Assembly: GCF_030586465.1 (NCBI RefSeq)
Contig: NZ_JAUQYP010000002.1
Coordinates: 62,001-126,000, forward strand
Direction: 5' to 3'
Source of the DNA: Actinotalea lenta
GTDB taxonomy: Bacteria; Actinomycetota; Actinomycetes; Actinomycetales; Cellulomonadaceae
DNA length: 64,000 bases
Below are positions 24,447 through 33,705 of this stretch, piece after piece; within the stretch, counting starts at the first letter, position 1, and the number at the start of each line of letters is the position of its first letter. The position numbers were made by a program, and so were the translations under genes. Below the pieces are notes generated by a model that made no database searches, had not been told where the DNA came from, and saw only the letters and a list, made by a program, of their open reading frames with translations.

Positions 24447-25340
24447 ATGACCAGCAAGCTGCAGCTGAGGGAGCAGTTCTCGGCATGCGGAGCGCCGCTG
24501 CGCGTCGACGTCTACGGCGACGCGCCCCGTGAGCACGTGCTCGACGACCTGACCTTCCTCAACTACCGGCTCGCCGAGGTCGTCATCTCACCCGACATCA
24601 CCGTGGACACCCCGGACATCGTCTGGCAGATGGACGGCGAGAAGGGCGTGAGCTACGACGGTCACACCATGACCTTCACCGGCGACTGGCCGGCCGGCCC
24701 GCTGCAGAAGGCGATCGTGACGATGCTGACCCTCCGGATGGAGGAGATCGGCCTGCACCCGTTCCACTCCGCGGCGGTGAACTACCGGGGCAAGACCGTC
24801 CTGATCCTCGGCGGGGAGTCGAACCACGGCAAGTCCATGGCGCTGATCGAGGCCGGCGTGCGCGGCGGCGTCCAGGTCGCCTCCGAGACCTCGGTGATCG
24901 ACGAGCAGGGCGTCGTCGTCAAGGGCTCGGTCGAGCCGTTCCTGGTCAAGCGCACCGAAGGCACCGAGCGTGCCGACAAGGCGGCCCCGAACAAGGGTGT
25001 CGAGAAGTTCTGGGGCACGATGCCCCGCTGGGAGATCACCGACCAGCCGGCCGAGATCGACGTCGTGCTGGTCCCGGCGATCGACGGCAACTTCGACCCG
25101 AGCACCACCGAGCTCATCCCCTTCGAGAAGCAGTTCCAGGCGCTGCACTCGCTGCAGAACTACCTGCTCACCAACGAGCTCCTCGCCCCCGGGCACCCGA
25201 TGCCCGTCGTCGACACCGACGAGCGCCGACAGGCGAGGGCCGACTTCCTGCAGTCCTTCTGCACCCGGCCCTTCTTCTTCATCCGTGCGGCCACGCCGCA
25301 GGTCCTGCTCGACGAGTTCGACAAGACCTATGACGCTTAG
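24447..25340 (+). CDS. HPr-kinase-like P-loop protein of unknown function
   Basis: A 297-residue cytoplasmic protein. Residues 104-131 read HPFHSAAV then VLILGGESNHGKS, which resembles the C-terminal catalytic fold of HPr kinase and related PEPCK-like P-loop proteins, with Lys129 and Ser130 in the Walker A. The usual GxSGxGKS is changed to GGESNHGKS. The rest (SLQNYLLTNELLAPG, SFCTRPFFFIRA) is not a known regulatory domain to me. It is the first gene of the Mo-hydroxylase operon, directly behind the operator, so it may phosphorylate a pathway intermediate or a protein. The substrate is unknown. Confidence 0.6.
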   Translation: MTSKLQLREQFSACGAPLRVDVYGDAPREHVLDDLTFLNYRLAEVVISPDITVDTPDIVWQMDGEKGVSYDGHTMTFTGDWPAGPLQKAIVTMLTLRMEEIGLHPFHSAAVNYRGKTVLILGGESNHGKSMALIEAGVRGGVQVASETSVIDEQGVVVKGSVEPFLVKRTEGTERADKAAPNKGVEKFWGTMPRWEITDQPAEIDVVLVPAIDGNFDPSTTELIPFEKQFQALHSLQNYLLTNELLAPGHPMPVVDTDERRQARADFLQSFCTRPFFFIRAATPQVLLDEFDKTYDA

Positions 25341-25395
25341 GACCGGCCCGGCCACCCGGCCCGCGCACGAGCGCGACGCTGCAGGAGAGGAACCG

Positions 25396-26286
25396 ATGAG
25401 CACCTACGACGAGCTCGGCCGGATGGCCGACTTCCCGGCCGGGCAGGTCGTGAAGGCCGCGTCGATGATCCGCACCGGGACCGTGGTGTCGCTCGCCGGT
25501 GTGCGGTTCCCCGGCATGCCGCTGTTCCCCGGTCACCCGCCGTTCCAGGTGCTCAACTACCGCACCCCCCGGGGCATCCGGGCCACCGGTGCCCAGCCGT
25601 GGGGCCCGGTCAACGACGTGGGCCTCGGCTACATGGCCGAGTACCTCATGGCGTCGTCCCACTCGGGCACCCACGTCGACGCCCTCGCCCACATGACGAT
25701 CGGCGAGGACATGCACTGGTACGGCGGGGGCAACCCCGACGAGCACCTGAGCGACTTCGGCCCGATGGTCGGCGACGCGTCCCACCTGCCGCCCTTCTTC
25801 ACCCGAGGCGTGCTGGTGGACGTCCCGGGGCACCGCGGCGTGCAGTCCCTGGAGGCCGGCGAGCCGGTCGACGTCGACGAGGTCAAGGAGATCCTGGCCG
25901 CACAGCGCGTCGAGGTGCGGCCCTGGGACGTGGTGCTGTTCCGCACCGGGTACCTGAGCTGGTGGCCGGACGCCGAGCAGCTCGCGGCGCACCGCACGGC
26001 AGGCCCGGACATCTCCGTGGCCCGCTGGCTGCTCGAGCAGGGCGTGGTCGCGGCGGGATCCGACACCGAGACGTTCGAGGTCCAGCCCGCGCCCGACCCC
26101 GGGCCGGAGGGCAACCCCCAGCCCGTGCACAACGCGCTGCTCATCGAGAACGGCGTCTACATCCTCGAGAGCGTCGACCTCGAGGAGATCGCACGCCGCA
26201 AGGTCTACGAGTTCTGCTTCGTCGCGCTCCCGCTGAAGATCCGCGGCGCGACGGGCTCGATGGTCGACCCGGTCGCCATCTACTGA
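25396..26286 (+). CDS. Cyclase-family metal hydrolase (kynurenine-formamidase-like)
   Basis: A 296-residue member of the PF04199 cyclase family with the metal-binding signature HSGTHVDALAH (His89, His93, Asp95, His99). The family includes bacterial kynurenine formamidase, isatin hydrolase and other amide- or lactone-opening enzymes, usually Zn or Mn dependent. Second gene of the operon, SD CAGGAGAGG. Together with a Mo-hydroxylase it suggests a ring is hydroxylated and then hydrolysed; that is an inference. Confidence 0.82.
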   Translation: MSTYDELGRMADFPAGQVVKAASMIRTGTVVSLAGVRFPGMPLFPGHPPFQVLNYRTPRGIRATGAQPWGPVNDVGLGYMAEYLMASSHSGTHVDALAHMTIGEDMHWYGGGNPDEHLSDFGPMVGDASHLPPFFTRGVLVDVPGHRGVQSLEAGEPVDVDEVKEILAAQRVEVRPWDVVLFRTGYLSWWPDAEQLAAHRTAGPDISVARWLLEQGVVAAGSDTETFEVQPAPDPGPEGNPQPVHNALLIENGVYILESVDLEEIARRKVYEFCFVALPLKIRGATGSMVDPVAIY

Positions 26287-26312
26287 CACACCCGAACAGG
26301 AGACGCACAGGC

Positions 26313-27368
26313 ATGACAGAGACGATGGAGGCCCTGGTGGTCCTCGAGCCCTCCGTGCTCGAGATCCAGCAGATCCCGGTGCCGGAGCCGGGCCCGAACG
26401 AGGTCCTGGCGCGGGTACGCGCGGTGTCGATCTGCGGCACCGACGCCCACCTGATCCACGGCGACTACCCGGGCTTCTGGCCACCGTCGTTCCCGTTCAC
26501 CCCGGGCCACGAGTGGGCCGGCGAGATCGTCGCGCTCGGCGAGGGCGCCGACAGGCTGGGGTGGAAGGTCGGGGACCGGGTGGCCGGCACGAGCCACAAC
26601 GCGTGCGGCGTGTGCCAGAAGTGCGTCGAGGGCCGGTACAACCTCTGCGAGAACTACGGCAAGCCGGGCCTGCACAAGCAGTACGGCCACAGCTATCAGG
26701 GCGTCGACGCCACCTACGCGGTGCACAACGTCAAGTGCATCTTCGCGCTGCCCGACTCGATCTCCTTCGACGAGGCCGCGGTGATCGACCCGGCGAGCAT
26801 CGCCCTGCACGTGGCCCGGCGCGGCAACATCCAGCCCGGTGACACCGTGGTGGTCACCGGCGCCGGGTCGGTGGGCCTGCTCGCGGCGGACAGCGCGCTG
26901 GTCTGCGGCGCCGCGCGCGTCGTGGTCGTCGGGCGGGGCTACCGCCTCGCCAAGGCCGCCGCGATGGGCTTCGAGACCGTCGACACCAAGGACGGCGACC
27001 CGGTCGCGGCCGTGCGGGCCCTGACCGACGGGCTCGGCGCGGACGTCGTGCTCGAGTGCGCCGGTGTGCCCGAGACCCTCGGATGGGCGATGGCCATGCT
27101 GCGGCGCGGGGGGCGGTGCGCCATGGTCGGCATCCCCACGCAGGCCGTGTCGCTGAACGTCCAGCCGCTCGTCCTCGACGAGCTCGAGCTGGTCGGCTCG
27201 CGTGCCTCCGCGGGCGAGATGCGGCGCGTCATGCCGTTCGTCGCCAACGGCCGGGTGCGGGCCGGCGAGCTCATCACCCACCACTTCCCCCTGACGGAGT
27301 ACCAGCAGGCGCTCGACACCTTCAACGACCGCACCAGCGGTGCGATCAAGATCATCGTCCATCCCTGA
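26313..27368 (+). CDS. Zinc-dependent dehydrogenase (threonine/sorbitol dehydrogenase-like)
   Basis: A 351-residue MDR enzyme with catalytic zinc motifs SICGTDAHLIHGD and PGHEWAGEIV, the structural zinc lobe CGVCQKCVEGRYNLC, and the Rossmann motif VVTGAGSVGLLAADSA. It likely oxidises a secondary alcohol to a ketone with NAD. Third gene of the operon, 26 nt after the cyclase gene. Specificity is unknown. Confidence 0.85.
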   Translation: MTETMEALVVLEPSVLEIQQIPVPEPGPNEVLARVRAVSICGTDAHLIHGDYPGFWPPSFPFTPGHEWAGEIVALGEGADRLGWKVGDRVAGTSHNACGVCQKCVEGRYNLCENYGKPGLHKQYGHSYQGVDATYAVHNVKCIFALPDSISFDEAAVIDPASIALHVARRGNIQPGDTVVVTGAGSVGLLAADSALVCGAARVVVVGRGYRLAKAAAMGFETVDTKDGDPVAAVRALTDGLGADVVLECAGVPETLGWAMAMLRRGGRCAMVGIPTQAVSLNVQPLVLDELELVGSRASAGEMRRVMPFVANGRVRAGELITHHFPLTEYQQALDTFNDRTSGAIKIIVHP

Positions 27369-27436
27369 CAGCACCGACCGACGCCGGGCAGGCGCCGGGC
27401 GGCTCCTGACAGTCGCTCGAGGAAAGGTCTACGTCG

Positions 27437-28285
27437 ATGGTGACGTACTACAAGGCACACGCCGTTGCCGACGCCCTGGAGGTGCTGGGGCGCACGGACG
27501 TCGAGGCCAAGGCCCTGCTGGGAGGCACCGACCTCCTGGTCGGGCTCGGCGATCGGCTCGACAGCGCACCGGGCGTCGTGGTGGACCTCAAGGGTCTCGC
27601 CGACGGCGAGCCGCTCGCCGTGACGGAGAGCGGCGTGCGGATCGGCCTGACCGTGACCATGGCGGACCTCCTGGCAGACCCCACGGTCAGCACGTGGTAC
27701 CCGGCGCTCGCCCAGGCCGCGGGCGAGGTCGGCTCCGTGGCGATCCGCAACCGCGCCACCCTGGTCGGCAACATCTGCAACGCGTCACCGGCCTGCGACA
27801 CCGCCCCCGCGCTGCTCGTGCACGGCGCGCAGGTGCGGATCGCGTCGGCCGCCGGCGAGCGCGTGGTCCCGATCTCGGAGTTCTTCGTGGGCCCGCGCGC
27901 CACGACGTGCGCGCGCGACGAGCTCGTCACCGCCGTCGAGCTGCCCCGCCCCGTGCCGGGCACCGGCAGCGCCTTCCAGCGGCTGACCCGGCGCTGGGGG
28001 GTGGACCTGGCGACCGTGAGCGTCGCCGCCGCCGTGCACGGCGACGGCCGGATCCAGCTCGGGCTCGGCGCCGTGGCGCCCACTCCGCTGCTGGTCGACG
28101 TGCCGGCCGGCACCGACCTGACCGATCGCGCGGCACTCGACCCGGTGCTCGACGAGGTGCTGGCCGTGGCCACGCCGATCTCGGACATCCGTGCGGGCGC
28201 CGACTACCGGGCCGCGATGGTGCGGGAGCTCGCCGCCCGCACCCTCCGGGCGGCCCTCGACTCGACGAGGAGGACCCAGGCATGA
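27437..28285 (+). CDS. Molybdenum hydroxylase FAD-binding subunit (CoxM/XdhB-like)
   Basis: A 282-residue FAD subunit with the two FAD-binding motifs LLGGTDLLVG (27-36) and IRNRATLVGNICNASPACD (about 102-120). It transfers electrons from the [2Fe-2S] subunit to NAD or another acceptor. The order FAD, Fe-S, Mo subunit matches carbon-monoxide-dehydrogenase-type and many N-heterocycle or aldehyde hydroxylases. The stop overlaps the Fe-S gene start (ATGA). Confidence 0.9.
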   Translation: MVTYYKAHAVADALEVLGRTDVEAKALLGGTDLLVGLGDRLDSAPGVVVDLKGLADGEPLAVTESGVRIGLTVTMADLLADPTVSTWYPALAQAAGEVGSVAIRNRATLVGNICNASPACDTAPALLVHGAQVRIASAAGERVVPISEFFVGPRATTCARDELVTAVELPRPVPGTGSAFQRLTRRWGVDLATVSVAAAVHGDGRIQLGLGAVAPTPLLVDVPAGTDLTDRAALDPVLDEVLAVATPISDIRAGADYRAAMVRELAARTLRAALDSTRRTQA

Positions 28286-28776
28286 GCGTCGGTACCGAGT
28301 CGCTGGTGACGGTCACCGCGACCATCAACGGCGAGCCCCGCACCTTCACCGTGCCGGGCCACCGCACCCTGCTCGACGCGCTGCGCTCGGAGCTGGGCCT
28401 GACGGGCACCAAGAGCAGCTGCACCGAGGGGGAGTGCGGGGCCTGCACCGTCATGCTCGACGGCCACGCGGTGAACTCCTGCCTGGTGCTCGCCGCCGAG
28501 GTCGACGGCCACGAGGTCCTCACCGTCGAGGGCGTCTCCGTCGACGGCGGGACCGACCTCCAGCAGGCGTTCCTCGAGCACGGTGCGGTGCAGTGCGGGT
28601 TCTGCATCCCCGGCCAGGTGATGTCCGCCGAGTACCTGCTGTCCCGCAACCCAGACCCCAGCGTGCAGGAGATCCGGGACGCGATGTCCGGGAACCTGTG
28701 CCGCTGCGCCAGCTACAACCGGATCGTCGAGGCGGTCCGCCAGACCGCTACGAAGAGGGTGAGCACCCGTGGGTGA
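28282..28776 (+). CDS. Molybdenum hydroxylase [2Fe-2S] subunit (CoxS-like)
   Basis: A 164-residue subunit with both iron-sulfur clusters: plant-ferredoxin type Cys47, Cys52, Cys55, Cys67 (CTEGECGACTV...NSCLV) and the helical-domain cluster Cys105, Cys108, Cys140, Cys142 (QCGFCIPGQ, NLCRCASY). It passes electrons from the molybdenum centre to FAD. It overlaps both neighbours (4 and 8 nt), so the three subunits are co-translated. Confidence 0.93.
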   Translation: MSVGTESLVTVTATINGEPRTFTVPGHRTLLDALRSELGLTGTKSSCTEGECGACTVMLDGHAVNSCLVLAAEVDGHEVLTVEGVSVDGGTDLQQAFLEHGAVQCGFCIPGQVMSAEYLLSRNPDPSVQEIRDAMSGNLCRCASYNRIVEAVRQTATKRVSTRG

Positions 28777-31087
28777 CGCACTGAAGGCGCAGGAGGTCGG
28801 AACCCTGCGGCCGGACGGCAACGTCGGCACCAGGACCAAGCGCTACGGCGGGCTCGAGCGAGCCAGCGGCGCGCAGAAGTACGCCGCCGACCTGGACTTC
28901 CCCGAGGCCCTCCAGGTCGCGATCGTGACGATCCCGGTGGGCTGCGCCGACATCCTCGGCGTCGACACCTCCGAGGCCGAGGCCATGCCCGGCGTGGTGG
29001 GCGTGCTCACCGCGGCCGACCTGCCGAGTCCGATGCCGCGGTTCGGTGTCTCGCACAAGGACCGCCCGGTGATGGCCGACGGCCGGGTCAACTTCTACGG
29101 CGAGCCGGTCGCGGCCGTCGCCGCGCTCACCCAGGAGCAGGCCGACGCGGCGGCGCGCGCCGTCACGGTCGACTACCGCGAGCTGCCAGGGGTCTACACG
29201 CTCGACGCCGCGCTGGCTCCCGACGCGCACCTCGTGCAGGACCCGAGCGACCCGACCAAGCGGGCCGGCGACCCGCTGCGCGAGACCAACGTCATCGAGG
29301 AGCAGACGATCGCCTGGGGTGACCTCACCGAGCAGGAGGCCAAGGCCGCCCTCGTCGTCGAGGACTCCTACAGCTACCCGATGATGACCCAGTTCCCGAT
29401 CGAGCCGCTCGCGGTGATCGCCGAGCCGACCGACGCCGGCGGGCTCACGGTCTACACCCCGGTGCAGCACCCCTACCTCATGCAGCGGATCGTCGCCGGG
29501 CTGATCGGCAAGACGCTGACCCAGGTGCACGTGATCGCGCCGGACCCCGGAGGCGGCTTCGGCGGCAAGCAGATCCCCAAGTACGAGCCGCTCATGGCGT
29601 TCCTCGCCCTCAAGCTCGACCGGACGGTCCGGCTCACGCTGAACCTGGCGGAGACGACGACGGCGATCCGCCGGGCCGGCGCCAAGGTCCATGCCAGGAC
29701 CGGCTTCAGCGCCGAGGGCGACATCCTCTTCCACCACGTCGTGATCGACTACCAGATCGGCGCGTACGCCGATGTCGCCCCGCGCGTGATGACCAAGGGC
29801 AGCTACGTGGGAGGCGGCCCCTACCGCCTGCCGGCGTGCCGGATCGAGGCGCGCGCGGTGCTGACGAACACGCCCGTCAGCACGGCCATGCGTGGCTACG
29901 GCGCCCCACAGATCAGCTGGGCCACCGAGTCGCAGATCACCGACGGCGCCCGGCGCCTCGGGCTGGACCCGGCCCGCGTGCGGCTGCGCAACCTGGTCGA
30001 CAACGGCGAGGAGTTCGTCCAGGGCGAGTTCGCGGGCAAGGCCGACGGCGAGTGGAAGGAAGCCGTCGTCAAGGCCATGGAGCTCGCGGGCTGGGACGAT
30101 CCGCTGCCCCCGAACCGCGGCCGCGGCATCGCGGTCGGCATCAAGTCCAGCGCGACCTCCGGGCTGTCCCAGAGCCTGGTGCGACTGCTGTACGACGGCA
30201 GCGCTATCGTCTACGCGGGGACCTCGGACATGGGTCAGGGTGCCCGGACCATCTGGGCCCAGACCGTCGCGGACGAGCTCGGCGTCCCGGTGGGCAAGGT
30301 CCAGGTGATCAGCGGCGACACCGACCTGGTGCCGTTCGACCTGCAGACCTCCGCCAGCCGCTCGACGGTCTTCATGGGCACCGCGGTGCTGCGGGCCTGC
30401 CGGGACGTGCGGCGCCAGGTGCGGGAGATGTACGCGGAGCGCGTGGGTGCGGACCCCGGTGACATCGACGACGAGCCGGGTGCGCTCCTCACCCCCGAGG
30501 GTGCCGTCACGCTGGACGAGGCGGCCCGGATCGGGCTGGGCGCGCTGCGCGGCGAGGTCCTCGGCCAGGGCACGTGCCGTCTCGAGGGGCGCAAGGGCCA
30601 CCCGCTGGGCGGCGACGCGTCGTTCTACGAGTTCAACTGCACGATCAGCGAGGTGGAGCTGGACCGGGGGACGGGCCAGTACGTCATCACCCGGCACGTG
30701 TCGGTCAGCGACGTGGGCACCGAGCTGAACCCCATCCAGGTCGTCGCCCAGGAGGAGGGCGGCGCGATCATGGGACTCGGCCAGGCCGACATGGAGCAAC
30801 TCGTGTTCGACGAGCACGGTCGGCTGCTGAACGCGAGTGCGATCGACTACCGGGTGCCCACCTACAAGGACGTGCCGCTGGAGCTCCTGACGGGCTCCGT
30901 CGAGAACCACGACGGACCAGGCCCGTACGGCTCCAAGGGCATGAGCGAAGGCCCGATCCTGTGCACCGGCGCCGCTCTCGGGGCGGCGGTCACGGCGGCA
31001 GCGGGGGTCAAGGTCACCGACCTCCCCCTGACGGCCGAGCGCATCTGGAGAGCGACCCGAGCCGCGGCGGAGGGCGCCATCGCCTGA
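28769..31087 (+). CDS. Molybdenum hydroxylase large (Mo-cofactor) subunit
   Basis: A 772-residue xanthine-oxidase-family large subunit. Molybdopterin-contact regions include PDPGGGFGGKQ, AMRGYGAPQ and GTSDMGQGARTIWAQ. The catalytic glutamate lies in GPYGSKGMSEGP near the C-terminus. It lacks the AYXCSFR loop of true CO dehydrogenase, so it is a hydroxylase of an aldehyde, purine-like or N-heteroaromatic substrate. The GTG start at 28769 overlaps the Fe-S gene by 8 nt. The substrate cannot be read from sequence. Confidence 0.92.
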   Translation: MGDALKAQEVGTLRPDGNVGTRTKRYGGLERASGAQKYAADLDFPEALQVAIVTIPVGCADILGVDTSEAEAMPGVVGVLTAADLPSPMPRFGVSHKDRPVMADGRVNFYGEPVAAVAALTQEQADAAARAVTVDYRELPGVYTLDAALAPDAHLVQDPSDPTKRAGDPLRETNVIEEQTIAWGDLTEQEAKAALVVEDSYSYPMMTQFPIEPLAVIAEPTDAGGLTVYTPVQHPYLMQRIVAGLIGKTLTQVHVIAPDPGGGFGGKQIPKYEPLMAFLALKLDRTVRLTLNLAETTTAIRRAGAKVHARTGFSAEGDILFHHVVIDYQIGAYADVAPRVMTKGSYVGGGPYRLPACRIEARAVLTNTPVSTAMRGYGAPQISWATESQITDGARRLGLDPARVRLRNLVDNGEEFVQGEFAGKADGEWKEAVVKAMELAGWDDPLPPNRGRGIAVGIKSSATSGLSQSLVRLLYDGSAIVYAGTSDMGQGARTIWAQTVADELGVPVGKVQVISGDTDLVPFDLQTSASRSTVFMGTAVLRACRDVRRQVREMYAERVGADPGDIDDEPGALLTPEGAVTLDEAARIGLGALRGEVLGQGTCRLEGRKGHPLGGDASFYEFNCTISEVELDRGTGQYVITRHVSVSDVGTELNPIQVVAQEEGGAIMGLGQADMEQLVFDEHGRLLNASAIDYRVPTYKDVPLELLTGSVENHDGPGPYGSKGMSEGPILCTGAALGAAVTAAAGVKVTDLPLTAERIWRATRAAAEGAIA

Positions 31088-31121
31088 GCCGTACGCAACA
31101 CCGGTCCGTCGACCGTCCGGC

Positions 31122-31144
31122 CACGCCGTGGGCGCCACGGCGTG
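31122..31144 (+). terminator. Hairpin after the Mo-hydroxylase genes
   Basis: CACGCCGTGG (31122-31131) pairs with CCACGGCGTG (31135-31144) around a 3-nt loop, 35 nt after the large-subunit stop. A second stem (ACGGTGCC/GGCACCGT) lies just before the ribosome binding site of the next gene. Partial termination or processing is likely. Confidence 0.55.
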
Positions 31145-31230
31145 ATCCGGTCGCGCCGTCGAGCCGTACATACCGCCCACAGCGCAGTGGAGACGGTGCC
31201 TCGGCACCGTGGTAGCAAAGGAGGAGTTGC

Positions 31231-32487
31231 GTGACCAGGAAACCGACCGTATGTCTTGCCGGCACCCTTGACACGAAGGGCGTCGAGTACAAGTACGTCA
31301 AGGAGTGCATCGAGAACCAGGGCGTCGACGTCCTGATGGTCGACTGCGGGGTGATCGGTGAGCCCTACTTCACCCCGGACATCCCCTCCAGCGAGGTGGC
31401 CGCGGCCGCGGGCATCGACCTGGCCGAGTTCGCCGAGCGCAAGGAGGGCGCCGACGGTCGGACCAAGGCGGTCCTGTCGATGGGTCGTGGTCTCGGCGTC
31501 GTGCTGCAGAAGCTGTACGACGAGGGCCGCATCGACGCCGTCTTCGGCATGGGCGGCACGGGTGGGACCGACCTGCTCAGCCCCGCCTTCCGCGAGCTGC
31601 CCATCGGCTTCCCGAAGATGATCGTGTCGACGATGGGGTCGGGCAACACCAAGCCCTACGTCGGCCCGTCCGACCTGATCATGGCGAATGCCGTGACCGA
31701 CATCGCGGGCCTCAACCGGATCTCGCTGCTGGTGCTCGGCAACGCCGCGCACGCGATCGCCGGCATGGCCAAGGGCTACAGCTACGCCCAGAGCCAGGCC
31801 AGCGGGAGCAAGCCGCTCGTCGCGATCACGATGTGGGGCGTCACCACGCCCGGCGTGATGCGCATCCGCGAGCAGCTGGAGCGGGACGGCTTCGAGGTCA
31901 TCATCTTCCACGCGGTCGGCGAGGGCGCGGGCATGGAGGCGCTCATCGACGGCGGCGTCATCGACGGCCTGATCGACTACTCGCTGCCGGAGATCCTCAA
32001 CCACTGGCACAAGGGTCTGTTCGACCCGGGCATCGACCGCATGGAGGCCGCGATCCGCGCCGGCATCCCGATGGTGGTGGCCCCGGGTGCGCTCGAGGCG
32101 TTCAACTTCGGTGCGCTGTCCACGATCCCGCCGGAGTTCGACGTCCCGGAGCGGTACGTCATCGAGCACAACCCGAACGTCAGCTCCCTGCGGGCGACCC
32201 CCGAGGAGATGACCAAGCTCGGTGAGTACGTGGCCGACCACGTGAACCGCGCACCGGGGCCCAAGGCCGTGGCGATCCCGTGGAAGGCGACCTGCAACTA
32301 CGCGCGCGAGGGCAGCCCGTGGGAGGGCCTGGACCTCCACCCGATGTTCGACCCGCTGCTGGCGACGCTCGACCCGAGCGTCGAGGTCGTGCAGATGGAC
32401 GCGAACATCAACGACCCCGAGTTCGCCGACGCCGTCTACGCCCTGTTCCAGGCACGTTGGGAGCAGGCCAAGGCTGCCCAGGCCTAG
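31231..32487 (+). CDS. Tm-1-like ATP-binding / UPF0261 family protein
   Basis: A 418-residue protein of the UPF0261 family: the N-terminal nucleotide-binding half TVCLAGTLDTKGVEYKYVKE and FGMGGTGGTDLLSPAFRELP, and a C-terminal half with MWGVTTPGVMRIREQLE. Plant homologue Tm-1 binds ATP and tobamovirus replicase. Bacterial members often pair with a TIM-barrel partner in catabolic clusters; no such partner is found here. The start is GTG 31231 behind AAAGGAGGAG. It probably catalyses a carbon-chain step after the Mo-hydroxylase (inference, reaction unknown). Confidence 0.8.
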   Translation: MTRKPTVCLAGTLDTKGVEYKYVKECIENQGVDVLMVDCGVIGEPYFTPDIPSSEVAAAAGIDLAEFAERKEGADGRTKAVLSMGRGLGVVLQKLYDEGRIDAVFGMGGTGGTDLLSPAFRELPIGFPKMIVSTMGSGNTKPYVGPSDLIMANAVTDIAGLNRISLLVLGNAAHAIAGMAKGYSYAQSQASGSKPLVAITMWGVTTPGVMRIREQLERDGFEVIIFHAVGEGAGMEALIDGGVIDGLIDYSLPEILNHWHKGLFDPGIDRMEAAIRAGIPMVVAPGALEAFNFGALSTIPPEFDVPERYVIEHNPNVSSLRATPEEMTKLGEYVADHVNRAPGPKAVAIPWKATCNYAREGSPWEGLDLHPMFDPLLATLDPSVEVVQMDANINDPEFADAVYALFQARWEQAKAAQA

Positions 32488-32512
32488 GTCGCTCGGGTAC
32501 GTTCCCGGGGGT

Positions 32513-32540
32513 CCGGCGGCCACGCACACCTGGCCGCCGG
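32513..32540 (+). terminator. Hairpin between UPF0261 and xdhC-like genes
   Basis: CCGGCGGCCA (32513-32522) pairs with TGGCCGCCGG (32531-32540) around an 8-nt loop in the 135-nt gap. The following sequence is GC-rich with further weak stems. Confidence 0.5.
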
Positions 32541-32622
32541 GCCTCCGGGCCACCGCGGGCCCGTCCGGGCCCGCCGCGCGACACCCGGCCGTGCGCGGCC
32601 GCGAGGGGAAGGAACCAGAGCT

Positions 32623-33705
32623 GTGCGCGAGATCCTCGAGGCACTCGGGTCGCCGGTCTCGTGCGCGCTCGTGACCGTGACCCGCACGTTGCACTCGTCG
32701 CCGCGCCCGGTCGGTTCCTCGATGGTGGTCCGCGCCGACGGGTCGATCATCGGCAACGTCTCGGCCGGGTGCGTGGACGGTGACGCCGTGCTGACCGCCG
32801 AGGACGTCCTGGCCGGCGGGAGGCCCGTGGTCACCCGGTACGGCGTGAGCGACGAGACGGCGATGTCCGTGGGCCTGGCCTGCGGGGGCGAGATCGACCT
32901 CGTCGTGTCGCCCGGACCGGCCCCGGCGCTCGTGGACCTGCTGCGCGGGCTCGAGCGCGAGGAGGTGGGCTGCGCGCTGGTCACGGTGGTCTCGCCCGTG
33001 GCCCTGCGCGGCCAGCACCTGGCCGTCGGGCCGCAGGAGGTGCGGGGCACCACGGGCGCACCGGCCCTCGACTCGGCCCTGGCCGAGCAGGCTCGCGCGC
33101 TGGTCGAGTGCGGGCGGAGCGGCACCGTGACGGTCGCCCCCGATGACACGCAGGCCGAGCCGGTCGACGCCGTGGTGCAGGTCGCGGTCCCGGCACCGCG
33201 CATGCTGATCTTCGGTGCCGGAGCCTTCGCGGGCCCGCTCGTGACCGCCGCCCGGTTGGTGGGCTACCGCGTGACGCTCTGCGACGCGCGCGCGGCGTTC
33301 GCGACGTCCGCGCGGTTCCCGGACGCCGACGAGGTGGTCGTGGACTGGCCGCACCGCTACCTGGCGGGCACCGTCCTCGACTCCCGCACCGTCCTGTGCT
33401 CGCTGGTGCACGACCCGAAGTTCGAGATCCCGCTGCTGGTCGCGGCGCTGCGCAGCCTCGCGGGTTACGTGGGCGCCCTCGGGTCCCGGCGCACCCATGC
33501 CGAGCGTGTCGCGGCGTTGCGCCGTGCGGGCCTGGGCGAGGAGGAGATCGCCCGGCTGCGCGCGCCGATCGGGCTCGACCTCGGAGCCGCCAGCCCGGAG
33601 GAGACCGCGATCTCGGTCGTCGCCGAGGTGATCGCGGTCCGGTCGGGCGGCACCGGGCGCGAGCTGCGTGACACGACCGGCCGCATCCACGGGGGGTCGA
33701 CGTGA
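32623..33705 (+). CDS. XdhC/CoxI family Mo-hydroxylase maturation protein
   Basis: A 360-residue protein. The N-terminal XdhC/CoxI domain (ALVTVTRTLHSSPRPVGSSMVV, GNVSAGCVDGDAV, LACGGEIDLVV) contains the conserved cysteine, and a C-terminal Rossmann domain follows (MLIFGAGAFAGPLVTAARL, GALGSRRTHAERV). XdhC proteins bind and sulfurate the molybdenum cofactor and insert it into the large subunit. Here it must serve the hydroxylase encoded just upstream. It overlaps the next gene by 4 nt. Confidence 0.88.
   Translation: MREILEALGSPVSCALVTVTRTLHSSPRPVGSSMVVRADGSIIGNVSAGCVDGDAVLTAEDVLAGGRPVVTRYGVSDETAMSVGLACGGEIDLVVSPGPAPALVDLLRGLEREEVGCALVTVVSPVALRGQHLAVGPQEVRGTTGAPALDSALAEQARALVECGRSGTVTVAPDDTQAEPVDAVVQVAVPAPRMLIFGAGAFAGPLVTAARLVGYRVTLCDARAAFATSARFPDADEVVVDWPHRYLAGTVLDSRTVLCSLVHDPKFEIPLLVAALRSLAGYVGALGSRRTHAERVAALRRAGLGEEEIARLRAPIGLDLGAASPEETAISVVAEVIAVRSGGTGRELRDTTGRIHGGST

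Noticed and set aside
28769-31087. Carbon monoxide dehydrogenase
   Set aside because: The large subunit has no AYXCSFR active-site loop, so it belongs to the wider hydroxylase group.
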